Positions 52,782-61,750 of a stretch of 64,000 nucleotides of DNA are shown in pieces. Position numbers and translations under genes: made by a program. The notes beneath the pieces are model-generated. The model saw only the letters and a program-made list of their open reading frames with translations, had not been told where the DNA came from and did no database searches. Where the stretch lies: contig OY760427.1 of the NCBI GenBank assembly GCA_963663495.1, forward strand, positions 4,216,001 to 4,280,000, read 5' to 3'. Source of the DNA: G963663495 sp963663495 (GTDB lineage Bacteria > Bacteroidota > Rhodothermia > Rhodothermales > Bin80). Positions within the stretch are counted from its first letter, which is position 1. Every line of letters starts with the position of its first letter.

Positions 52782-54230
52782 CTACCGTCTGGGTGTAAAC
52801 AGCCGCTCAAATCGCAGCGGCAAGGGTAGCGATGCTGGGACTGGTTGGATTGGATCGCCATCGTGCGACAGCCCGATTTGGCCTATGAGCTCACACATAC
52901 CGGGCCGCCCATTCTCGGTGAGAAACGCCTCAAGCAATGACGGCGCCTTGGAATCAATGAGAATCATGGCGCCATTCTGTCGTGCATACAACGCCTTTAT
53001 GGGTGCTCCATCCTTGTTGATAGCGCCATAGTAACCATGCTGTCCCACGGCGTCCTTTACACTCCCGTACAAGCCGATCCACCCCCGCAATATCTGGCGT
53101 GCATCTGAATCCTTCGGAAAGAGCCGCATCGCGGCCGCCAGTGCGTCAATGGTAACAAACAATTCCTGTGTAGGGTGCCTGCGCTGCCGTGCAGACAATC
53201 GATTCAATCCATTGTCAAGCAAGAATCCGGCCTCGTGAGGTGACGCAGAATAAATGCCCGGCAGTCGGTCGAAGGTGGCTGCATCCAGGTACGAGAAGAG
53301 GGCATTGTATAGCCCGCCGAGCATAGACGGAGCCATGTACTCGGTTTGAACACCAAGCAAGGAATGGAAAAACTGGAATGCACTGCCGTTGCGAGCCAGT
53401 GGACTATTCAGCGTGGTGTCCCTCACTGTCGTGGCTTGGAATTGGTCGGAGTACGCGTATTGCGCTTGAATCATGGCCAACCAGGATTGGATTCCGCGCT
53501 GCGGGTCCTGTATGATGGGGGTGTCCCCAATGAAGTAAGCCAGCACGAACGCCACAGACTCATAGTACCCGCCGAACAACAAGTCCAGACCTTGGGGGTC
53601 GACACCAAAGAGGGTTGAATCGCCAAATTCTGGTAAGAATCCAGATTGCGATCCATTCAGGGCCTGGTTGTAGCCGAGTTTTTGTCGGTCCAGGAAAGCT
53701 TGTGCCTTGTCACCGGTTGCCGTGCCCTTGAATGCTTGGGCGGCCATGGCAACACGCGAAGATAAGAGTGCATTATCTGTAAAGGAATAGCTTGTAGAAT
53801 TGGGCTTGGCCGGCGTTTCGCCGAGGTCAAGCCGAGGAATCATATTCCGATAATTCCTTGGAGGGCGCTCGCTGATTTGAACTTCCAACAGGCTGGATAG
53901 AAGCTTGTCTACCGCAGTTGAGGCATGAGGCATGTCCACTAGGTATTGTAACCTATACGCAATGGACACGGGGTCCGTCTCACGTAATGGAGTGCCATCG
54001 AGCACCGCACTGAACGGGAAACCGGTTCGTGCGTCGAGCCCTATATCGTAGTACCTTGCGTTAAGCGTAATGAAATCCTCTTCCTCAATCTGTGGCCCGT
54101 CAAACAATATTGGTTCTTCTTCCTCGTCGAGGCCGAGACTGGAGCAGGCAGCTCCAGTCAGGGTCGCGCCAACTGTGGCTTGCAGGAAATGACGTCGAGA
54201 CCATTGGCCCGAGCCCGGGAAATTCGGCAT
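52782..54230 (-). CDS. Tat-exported DUF3131-like (alpha/alpha-barrel) protein
   Basis: 482 residues. The N-terminus has a twin-arginine signal (SRRHFLQATVGATLTGAACS) with a possible lipobox Cys. The mature part has YYDIGLDARTGFPFSAVLDG, DPVSIAYRLQYLVDM, SFTDNALLSSRVAMAAQAFK, GGYYESVAFVLAYFIGDT and ELFVTIDALAAAMRLFP. This pattern resembles DUF3131 and related glucoamylase-like (alpha/alpha)6 proteins (TGFPxD...TSPxxIGxYL...DNGxLxxxL). A carbohydrate-related role outside the cytoplasm is possible, but catalytic acids cannot be assigned. It lies 127 bp upstream of the LRR-GrpE gene on the same strand, so it may or may not be in that operon. Confidence 0.6.
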   Translation of the reverse strand: MPNFPGSGQWSRRHFLQATVGATLTGAACSSLGLDEEEEPILFDGPQIEEEDFITLNARYYDIGLDARTGFPFSAVLDGTPLRETDPVSIAYRLQYLVDMPHASTAVDKLLSSLLEVQISERPPRNYRNMIPRLDLGETPAKPNSTSYSFTDNALLSSRVAMAAQAFKGTATGDKAQAFLDRQKLGYNQALNGSQSGFLPEFGDSTLFGVDPQGLDLLFGGYYESVAFVLAYFIGDTPIIQDPQRGIQSWLAMIQAQYAYSDQFQATTVRDTTLNSPLARNGSAFQFFHSLLGVQTEYMAPSMLGGLYNALFSYLDAATFDRLPGIYSASPHEAGFLLDNGLNRLSARQRRHPTQELFVTIDALAAAMRLFPKDSDARQILRGWIGLYGSVKDAVGQHGYYGAINKDGAPIKALYARQNGAMILIDSKAPSLLEAFLTENGRPGMCELIGQIGLSHDGDPIQPVPASLPLPLRFERLFTPRR

Positions 54231-54320
54231 GCGAAGGGTGGATCAAGCGCAAGAATTATAAGTCGTATTCTTTGCATGTTCCGCAATAGTCCAGGTCAGG
54301 CCATGCAGTTGCCTTGCTGA

Positions 54321-54889
54321 ATGATGGTTGCTGTGGTAAATACGTCCCATGGGCAGGTGGCGTTGGAAAAGCGTCCTGTACCGTGCATAAAGGCAACGGA
54401 GGTATTGGTCCGGGTACATTCCGTGGCCGTGTGCGGCTCAGAAATCCACCAGTGGCATGGCACACATAGTTGGCCTGTGCGGTACCCCGTGATTCTAGGT
54501 CACGAGTTTTCCGGCGCGGTAGAAGATGTTGGGGAGGAGGTACGCGGGTTCATGTGCGGGGATCGTGTGGTAAGCGAGACGGCAGCGGTTATCAACCCGC
54601 AATCCGAAATGGTGCGCAGGGGCCTATATAACCTCGACCCAGATCGCCAGGGGTTTGGGTACGGGGTTGATGGTGCGATGGCAAGCCATGTTGCGGTACC
54701 CGCTCGCTGCCTACATCATGTTCCGAGTGAAGTAGACCTGTTGTACGCCGCTCTCACTGAACCATGCTGTGTTGCGTACAACGCCGTCGTGAACCACGCA
54801 GACGTTAGGCCGGGAGACCGAGTATTGGTGTTGGGACCGGGCCCGATCGGAATCCTATGTGGCATGTTGGCAAGCTTGCACGGTGCTGA
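54321..54889 (+). pseudogene. Zinc-dependent medium-chain dehydrogenase, 5' fragment
   Basis: About 185 N-terminal residues of an MDR dehydrogenase (MVAVVNTSHGQVALEKRPVP, SVAVCGSEIHQWHGTHS, ILGHEFSGAVEDVGEEV, and the NAD motif DRVLVLGPGPIGILCGMLAS). At LHGAD, about 54885, the sequence passes directly into the middle of an IS256-B transposase. The structural zinc lobe region differs from the paralogue at 32117-33142. With the NAD-binding half lost it is non-functional. The fused open frame continues to 55049 by chance. Confidence 0.85.
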
Positions 54890-55574
54890 TAGATGGCAAG
54901 TACTTGCAGGAGTGCCAGATCGTGCTGTGTATGGGCATTACGGCAGACGGAAAGAAGGAGATCTTGGGCATGGTGGAGACGACCACGGAGAATGCGGAGG
55001 CGATTGCAGGTTTGTTGGAAGGCTTGAACAATCGCGGCCTGTGCTATGACCAGGGCCTGCTGTGCGTTGTGGATGGAGCGAAGGGGCTGTACAAGGCGGT
55101 AAAGGATGTCTTCGGCGACTACACGCAGGTGCAGCGTTGTACCTGGCACAAGCGGGAGAATGTGGTGAGCAAGCTCACGAAAAAGGAGGATGCGCCCAAG
55201 GTGCGTCGGAAGATGCAGGAGGCGTATCGTGAAGACACGTACGACGACGCAAAAGCGGGACTTGAGACCCTACGGGATGACTTGGAGGAACAAGGGGAGG
55301 AAGCGGCCGCACGTAGCCTGGAAGAGGGCATGGAAGAGACGCTGACACTGCACAGGCTGGGTGTGGCGGATACGGTCGGATGCAGTCTGCTAACCACCAA
55401 CATCATTGAGAATGTCAACGGCCAGCTGGCTAATCGAACGCGGCGGATCAGACGTTGGGTACACTCAGATCAACGTCACCGATGGGTAGCAATGGCTATG
55501 CTGGAAACCGAACCCCGATTATGCAAGCTTAGCTGTACAAAACACCTTCCGAAGCTCCAAAAAGCCCTGCTAAA
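54880..55574 (+). pseudogene. IS256-B transposase, truncated at both ends (right copy)
   Basis: Plus-strand sequence nearly identical to the left copy at 13261-14028, from LIDGKYLQECQIVLCMGITA through CVVDGAKGLYKAVKDVF and LTTNIIENVNGQLANRTRR to LPKLQKALL. The N-terminal half is missing where it joins the dehydrogenase gene. The C-terminus is cut at 55574 by the IS1380 insertion, with the last residues continuing beyond the nest at 59510-59519 and 61587-61640. Confidence 0.9.
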
Positions 55575-55657
55575 CCTTCCTTATTCATAAGGGAGTTAAG
55601 TGGCGGGGAATCGTCGTTTAATATTATGGCGTAATATGTTGACTATACACGGTTTGA

Positions 55658-57169
55658 ATGGGATCCTGTGCGACGCTCAAACGTTCAGAAACCCCAATAC
55701 CCATTCACCCTGTAACACACCCGATGCAAGATCCCAAATCCAACCTTCTGTTCGCTTGCCAGTTCAATAAATCCGTTAAAGTTGTACGCTCCAAGACCGA
55801 TAATCTAACATCGGATGCGGGCGTCATTCCTATGCGCCTGCTCATGGTGATCAGCACCTTGGCATGCCGACTCGCTTCCGTGCTTAAGGACAATCGGTCC
55901 CAAGCTCGGATTACGCATAGCCTTGAGGAGTTAGTGCGGCAGTTACTGCTGCAACATGTGCAGGGATGGGGACGTCAGTCAGATGCGGACAAGCTTCGAA
56001 GGGACCCCGCCATGCGCGTGGCCACTTCTTCCAAAATGGGTATGGAGGCTTTATAGGACGATAGGTCCCTGGCATCCCAGCTAACCATGTCTCGCTTCGT
56101 GCGCATGTTGGCCGGGAAAAAGAATTTCAAGAAGTTGCGCCTTTTTGCAGAGACATTCGCCATGGAGCACCTGCTGCAGCGTGGTGGCGGGAAGCGCCGC
56201 CCCGAGGTGGTCTTTGATGTGGACGGTGTACCGGTAGATACGCATGGCAAGCAGCAGGGCAGCAAGTGGAACGGGTATTATAAGCGCACCATCTTTCTGC
56301 CCCTTATCGCCATATGCGGTGAGTCGGGCGACATGTTGGGGGCGGAATTGCGAGGGGGCACGCAGAATGTGGTGAAGGACTGCTACGGTTTCATTCGACG
56401 CATTGGGCTGGCATTGCGTGAACATGTGGCCGACAAGGTCATTGTCCGATTGGACGCAGGCTTCAACAGTGGAGAGTTATGTGATAAGCTGGAGAACGAC
56501 CGTATCGGCTATGTGATGCGTCTGAAAGGAAACGATGTGATTGACGGGCTTGCGGCGCCTCATTTGGAGGGTGATCAGCCGTCGGACGAATGCTACCACG
56601 AACTGCGCTACCGTGCAAAGTGCTGGTCCGTAGAGCGTCGTGTGGTGCTCGTGGTTGATCCGGTGCCGGGAGAGCTTTTCCCGCGGCATTTCTATCTGAT
56701 CACCGATCTGGATCTGGATGCAGAAGCCTATCCGGCAGAGCAGCTTGTGAATCTGTACAGGAAGAGAGGAAAGGCGGAAAAGCACTTCGGGGAGCTGAAT
56801 GCGACTTGCTCCATGGCGCTGTCTTCGGTTCCTCGTCCGAAGACACACTATAAGGGCCGGCCTGTAGTGCGGGTGCCTGATGAGTCGGAACAGGAAGCCG
56901 AGATCCGAGCCGAGAACGAGGTCCTGCTACAGGTATACCTTCTGACGTATCAGCTCATGCATGTGGGGCGCTGCCTTATGCGGGAGCCTGACGAATCCCA
57001 GATAAGTCTGAGCACCTATCGCGAGCGTGTACTCAAGGTGGGGGCCCGCTTCGTACAACACGCGCGCAACATCGTTATCCACATTGCCGCCAGCGCAGAT
57101 GCTGCATGGGAGCAATTTTGGCGACGTTATTGTCAACTCACATGGATCACGCTTCCCTTGAAGAGCTAG
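55658..57169 (+). pseudogene. IS1380-family transposase, right copy, with an amber codon
   Basis: Same protein as 3862-5366, with the C-terminus in its original frame (VGARFVQHARNIVIHIAASA ... WRRYCQLTWITLPLKS). A TAG at 56054-56056 (CAG in the left copy) stops it after GMEAL. Downstream, translation could restart at 56087 (MSRFVRMLAG), giving 360 residues that contain the catalytic core (DVDGVPVDTHG, RLDAGFNSGELCD). It also has an extra dipeptide in ITDLDLDAEAYP. Each IS1380 copy is thus damaged at a different place, so neither alone encodes a full transposase. Confidence 0.87.
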
Positions 57170-57400
57170 CCAAGTCATATTTGCGCCTGCGCTTCGACAC
57201 TGCAGGCGCCCAACGCGGAAAGCGGAAAGAGAAGGTAGGCAGAGGTGTGTCTACCCGACAGACGTCTTCCCAAAATCTCGGTAGTGACCGCTATCGTGTC
57301 GGGAAAAGGGCCTAAACTGGTGTTTTCAGCCCCTCTCATGGTCGTCCCTACGCATGAACAACGCACAATCGGTCCTGCAGGTACCGAAACAGCACTTTTA

Positions 57401-59468
57401 GTATCCGTCCGGTGAAGTACATTATAACCGAGGGTATTTACTCTCTCAATTAGAGTAAGTTAGGGCGCGGTTCGAAGGTTTATAGGCTAGCGTCGGTTGG
57501 GTGTGCAGGAGTTAAGTACCTAACAGCGTATTCGCAGACCCGTACACGGATCTAGTCGGATGACCCGGGCGCGCCTGTTTAGGGGCTCCTATGCCGCTTT
57601 CTTGACGGTAGCTTGCTGCAAGTCCCGACTAGCTTTCCAATGATGGGGCAAGAGTTCAGCCATGCGGTCGGCAGGATGTGTCGGAAGACGGCGTAGTACG
57701 TCGGTAAGCCATTCAATCGGGTTTGTCGATTGCAACTTGCATGTGGCAAAAAGAGCGTACAGTACTGCGGACCGCTGCGCTGCCGCATGCGATCCCGCAA
57801 ACAGATGGTTTTTTCGACCAAGCGCAATCGCTCGCATCTGGTTCTCGACCAGATTGTTATCAATCTCAACCTTGCCGTCTTCCAGGTAACAAACCAGCTT
57901 CTCCCACCTGTTGAGCATGTACCCCACGGCTTCATCCCATCCCGCACTCGGCCGGTGCTCACGACTCTCCTCAAGCCATGGCTTCAACTTCTCCAGTACC
58001 GGCCGTGCCTCCTCCTGTCGTACCTCCACACGCCGAGCCGGACCAGCTCCCTCCTTACGCAACCCACGCTCTATCGCATACAACTGCCGGATTTCCTCCA
58101 TTACATGGCGCACCTTCTTGGGCTCCTTTTTTCTGCAGTCATAAAACTTGCGACGCGCATGCGCCATACATCCAAACAGCGTTATCCCGCCCCGCGTACC
58201 AAACGCATCGTACACCACATACCCGTCGGTTTGCATCGCCCCTCTATATCCGCGCAAGAATTCCCACGGTCCAGCGCGCGCACGGCTCGGGCTGTAATCC
58301 ATCATCACCACCTTCGCCCGCGGTGCCAGGTATACCCAAAGATAGCCGCGATGCGTCTTTCCTTCGTTTTTCTTCCCTTTCTTCTCCTTCCCTTCCTTCT
58401 TCGGCTTTTGCACCGGGAACGTTGTCTCATCCACCTGCAGATACCCGCTACGAAGCACCTCCTTACGCAACGCATCTCCTAACGGACCCAGATACGTCGC
58501 TACCTTCGCAATCCAATCCCCCATTGTAGCAGCCGATAGCTTCACGCCATGGCGCTGAAACTTCTTCCGCAGCCGGTATAGCGGCATATGATCCACATAT
58601 TTGGCTACCGCCAAATACGCCAACAACCCCGGACCCGCCTTCCCCTTCGGTATGACACGCTTCGGCAACGGCGCTATGACCACCCCCTTGCGAGGCTCCT
58701 TGCAGACAACGTACTTCGGCCGCACAATCCGTACTACCCTCGTGAAGCCCGGCACATATTCCAGGTACTCCGTTACTTCCTCGCCGATGTACTTCATACC
58801 CGCGGTGCTGCCCTCCGGCTCAAGGCGGATCACCTCTCTGGGCAGATGGTCCGGAATCGGCCCACGCACCGGCTTGTTCTTCCCACGCCGCTTGCGCTTT
58901 ACCGGGACATACTCCTCCTCCTCCTCGGGCTCAACAGCTTCTGGTTCCTCTCCAGACAACTGGCCTTGCTGCGCATTGTCCGCCGGCGTGTAACGCTCAC
59001 TCTTTTTGCCAGAGAGTAGGCGATGCGCTTGTTCCAACCTGTCTTCCAGATGGCTAATCTTCGCAGCCATATCCGCGATGTTCTTGGATAGACGATCGGC
59101 TTTTTTCTCCAAGCGACGGACCTGCTTTCGCAGATCCTTGTTCTCAGCCTCTTGGTTTCTTAGCCTCTGAAAAAGGGCTTCACCGGCAGGAGAAGAGGGG
59201 GAGAAAGATACCTTGGGCCGCATAGTTCGTGTACATGTGCGTCCGCCACAATGTTCCGGTTCTTCTCCCCAAAACCCATGTTTTTTGTCCCCAAAGACGC
59301 TGATTGCTGCCTGCATTCAGGCGCCAAGACGATAAGCTGCACACCACTCCGAAATTCCCAAGTCGGCACACCAAACCCGGCGTATAATCACCTTGCACTA
59401 AGCTCTACAAGCGGACTACGCAGACCAATGCTAAGCCCGCTTTACCATGTACTTCACCGTACGGATAC
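57401..59468 (-). mobile_element. IS66-A element copy 2 (2068 bp), nested in IS1380
   Basis: Inverted repeats GTATCCGTCCGGTGAAGTAC (57401) and the inverse of GTATCCGTACGGTGAAGTAC ending at 59468 have a perfect 8-bp target duplication CACTTTTA (57393-57400 and 59469-59476). The uninterrupted target is seen at about 1549-1556 in the left IS1380 copy. It differs from copy 1 by a codon deletion in the glutamate run and a few bases. Confidence 0.95.
57589..59316 (-). CDS. tnpC: IS66-family transposase (TnpC), IS66-A copy 2
   Basis: 575 residues, the same as copy 1 except for one glutamate less in the linker (VEPEEEEEYVPVKRKRRG). The coiled coil, the catalytic segments LQVDETTFPV, MQTDGYVVYD and DNNLVENQMR, and the C-terminal PHHWKAS are intact. 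The alternative start is MRPKVSF at 59223. It is probably active and could mobilise all three copies. Confidence 0.93.
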   Translation of the reverse strand: MQAAISVFGDKKHGFWGEEPEHCGGRTCTRTMRPKVSFSPSSPAGEALFQRLRNQEAENKDLRKQVRRLEKKADRLSKNIADMAAKISHLEDRLEQAHRLLSGKKSERYTPADNAQQGQLSGEEPEAVEPEEEEEYVPVKRKRRGKNKPVRGPIPDHLPREVIRLEPEGSTAGMKYIGEEVTEYLEYVPGFTRVVRIVRPKYVVCKEPRKGVVIAPLPKRVIPKGKAGPGLLAYLAVAKYVDHMPLYRLRKKFQRHGVKLSAATMGDWIAKVATYLGPLGDALRKEVLRSGYLQVDETTFPVQKPKKEGKEKKGKKNEGKTHRGYLWVYLAPRAKVVMMDYSPSRARAGPWEFLRGYRGAMQTDGYVVYDAFGTRGGITLFGCMAHARRKFYDCRKKEPKKVRHVMEEIRQLYAIERGLRKEGAGPARRVEVRQEEARPVLEKLKPWLEESREHRPSAGWDEAVGYMLNRWEKLVCYLEDGKVEIDNNLVENQMRAIALGRKNHLFAGSHAAAQRSAVLYALFATCKLQSTNPIEWLTDVLRRLPTHPADRMAELLPHHWKASRDLQQATVKKAA

Positions 59469-59519
59469 CACTTTTAGACCCGAACAGGGTACGACATGAA
59501 TATTGCAGGCTAAAATGTG

Positions 59520-61586
59520 GTATCCGTCCGGTGAAGTACATTAAAACCGAGGGTATTTACTCTCTCAATTAGAGTAAGTTAGAGCGCGGTTCGAAGGTTT
59601 ATGGGCTAGCGTCGGTTGGGTGTGCAGGAGTCAAGTACCTAACAGCGTATTCGCAGACCCGTACACGGATCTATCGGATGACCCGGGCGCGCCTGTTTAG
59701 GGGCTCCTATGCCGCTTTCTTGACGGTAGCTTGCTGCAAGTCCCGACTGGCTTTCCAATGATGGGGCAAGAGTTCAGCCATGCGGTCGGCAGGATGTGTC
59801 GGAAGACGGCGTAGTACGTCGGTAAGCCATTCAATCGGGTTTGTCGATTGCAACTTGCATGTGGCAAAAAGAGCGTACAGTACTGCGGACCGCTGCGCTG
59901 CCGCATGCGATCCCGCAAACAGATGGTTTTTTCGACCAAGCGCAATCGCTCGCATCTGGTTCTCGACCAGATTGTTATCGATCTCAACCTTGCCGTCTTC
60001 CAGGTAACAAGCCAGCTTCTCCCACCTGTTGAGCATGTACCCCACGGCTTCATCCCATCCCGCACTCGGCCGGTGCTCACGACTCTCCTCAAGCCATGGC
60101 TTCAACTTCTCCAGTACCGGCCGTGCCTCCTCCTGTCGTACCTCCACACGCCGAGCCGGACCAGCTCCCTCCTTACGCAACCGACGCTCTATCGCATACA
60201 ACTGCCGGATTTCCTCCATTACATGGCGCACCTTCTTGGGCTCCTTTTTCCTGCAGTCATAAAACTTGCGACGCGCATGCGCCATACATCCAAACAGCGT
60301 TATCCCGCCCCGCGTACCAAACGCATCGTACACCACATACCCGTCGGTTTGCATCGCCCCTCTATATCCGCGCAAGAATTCCCACGGTCCAGCGCGCGCA
60401 CGGCTCGGGCTGTAATCCATCATCACCACCTTCGCCCGCGGTGCCAGGTATACCCAAAGATAGCCGCGATGCGTCTTTCCTTCGTTTTTCTTCCCTTTCT
60501 TCTCCTTCCCTTCCTTCTTCGGCTTTTGCACCGGGAACGTTGTCTCATCCACCTGCAGATACCCGCTACGAAGCACCTCCTTACGCAACGCATCTCCTAA
60601 CGGACCCAGATACGTCGCTACCTTCGCAATCCAATCCCCCATTGTAGCAGCCGATAACTTCACGCCATGGCGCTGAAACTTCTTCCGCAGCCGGTATAGC
60701 GGCATATGATCCACATATTTGGCTACCGCCAAATACGCCAACAACCCCGGACCCGCCTTCCCCTTCGGTATGACACGCTTCGGCAACGGCGCTATGACCA
60801 CCCCCTTGCGAGGCTCCTTGCAGACAACGTACTTCGGCCGCACAATCCGTACTACCCTCGTGAAGCCCGGCACATATTCCAGGTACTCCGTTACTTCCTC
60901 GCCGATGTACTTCATACCCGCGGTGCTGCCCTCCGGCTCAAGGCGGATCACCTCTCTGGGCAGATGGTCCGGAATCGGCCCACGCACCGGCTTGTTCTTC
61001 CCACGCCGCTTGCGCTTTACCGGGACATACCCGTCCTCCTCCTCGGGCTCAACAGCTTCTGGTTCCTCTCCAGACATCTGGCCTTGCTGCGCATTGTCCG
61101 CCGGCGTGTAACGCTCACTCTTTTTGCCAGAGAGTAGGCGATGCGCTTGTTCCAACCTGTCTTCCAGATGGCTAATCTTCGCAGCCATATCCGCGATGTT
61201 CTTGGATAGACGATCGGCTTTTTTCTCCAAGCGACGGACCTGCTTTCGCAGATCCTTGTTCTCAGCCTCTTGGTTTCTTAGCCTCTGAAAAAGGGCTTCA
61301 CCGGCAGGAGAAGAGGGGGAGAAAGATACCTTGGGCCGCATAGTTTGTGTACATGTGCGTCCGCCACAATGTTCCGGTTCTTCTCCCCAAAACCCATGTT
61401 TTTTGTCCCCAAAGACGCTGATTGCTGCCTGCATTCAGGCGCCAAGACGATAAGCTGCACACCACTCCGAAATTCCCAAGTCGGCACACCAAACCCGGCG
61501 TATAATCACCTTGCACTAAGCTCTACAAGCGGACTACGCAGACCAATGCTAAGCCCGCTTTACCATGTACTTCACCGTACGGATAC
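59520..61586 (-). mobile_element. IS66-A element copy 3 (2067 bp), in the IS256-B remnant
   Basis: The same inverted repeats at 59520 and 61586, with a perfect 8-bp duplication AAAATGTG (59512-59519 and 61587-61594). It inserted only 10 bp beyond the end of the IS1380 element, partly overlapping that element's CTAAA duplication, so it arrived after IS1380. The undisturbed target CACATTTT is at about 13308-13315. Confidence 0.95.
59707..61434 (-). CDS. tnpC: IS66-family transposase (TnpC), IS66-A copy 3
   Basis: 575 residues, full length, with a few substitutions relative to copies 1 and 2: VEPEEEDGYVPVKRKRRG in the linker, QMSGEEPEA for QLSGEEPEA, ERRLRKEGAG for ERGLRKEGAG, and KLACYLEDGK for KLVCYLEDGK. 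All catalytic segments (VDETTFPV, TDGYVVYD, NNLVENQMR) are intact. It is probably active. Confidence 0.93.
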   Translation of the reverse strand: MQAAISVFGDKKHGFWGEEPEHCGGRTCTQTMRPKVSFSPSSPAGEALFQRLRNQEAENKDLRKQVRRLEKKADRLSKNIADMAAKISHLEDRLEQAHRLLSGKKSERYTPADNAQQGQMSGEEPEAVEPEEEDGYVPVKRKRRGKNKPVRGPIPDHLPREVIRLEPEGSTAGMKYIGEEVTEYLEYVPGFTRVVRIVRPKYVVCKEPRKGVVIAPLPKRVIPKGKAGPGLLAYLAVAKYVDHMPLYRLRKKFQRHGVKLSAATMGDWIAKVATYLGPLGDALRKEVLRSGYLQVDETTFPVQKPKKEGKEKKGKKNEGKTHRGYLWVYLAPRAKVVMMDYSPSRARAGPWEFLRGYRGAMQTDGYVVYDAFGTRGGITLFGCMAHARRKFYDCRKKEPKKVRHVMEEIRQLYAIERRLRKEGAGPARRVEVRQEEARPVLEKLKPWLEESREHRPSAGWDEAVGYMLNRWEKLACYLEDGKVEIDNNLVENQMRAIALGRKNHLFAGSHAAAQRSAVLYALFATCKLQSTNPIEWLTDVLRRLPTHPADRMAELLPHHWKASRDLQQATVKKAA

Positions 61587-61667
61587 AAAATGTGTGCCGA
61601 AACCGTATCTTGGGCCCACTCCTAAGCCGGTCTTGAAAAATAGACCAACTACTTCTGGCACCATGCC
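61587..61667 (+). mobile_element. IS256-B 3' end (right copy)
   Basis: It encodes the transposase C-terminus CVPKPYLGPTPKPVLKN and finishes with the terminal repeat GGCATGGTGCCAG in inverse orientation, ending at 61667. It matches 13237-13318. It is the distal end of the IS256-B element that begins at 54880, displaced by about 6 kb of nested IS. Confidence 0.88.
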
Positions 61668-61750
61668 ATTGATCTGAATACGCAGAGAGTTATTCTGAAT
61701 TGCTGAATTGCTCTGTAGTCATTGTTTTGTTAAAAACACTTTGAATTATT

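Larger units (their letters stand above)
55575..59509 (+). mobile_element. IS1380-family element, right copy, containing a nested IS66-A
   Basis: The ends CCTTCCTTATTCAT (55575) and CCTGCAATATTCAT (inverse, ending 59509) are flanked by the 5-bp duplication CTAAA (55570-55574 and 59510-59514), inserted in the IS256-B transposase. Without the nested IS66-A it is about 1.86 kb. The uninterrupted IS256-B target is preserved at about 13305-13320. Orientation is opposite to the left copy (1517-5449). Confidence 0.9.

Noticed and set aside
54321..55049. Fusion dehydrogenase-transposase protein as a real gene
   Set aside because: The open frame crosses a truncation junction; after about 54890 it reads the IS256-B gene in the wrong frame.
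1517..59509. The 50-kb region as one composite transposon bounded by IS1380
   Set aside because: Each IS1380 copy has its own, different target duplication (TCCAA and CTAAA), so each inserted alone.
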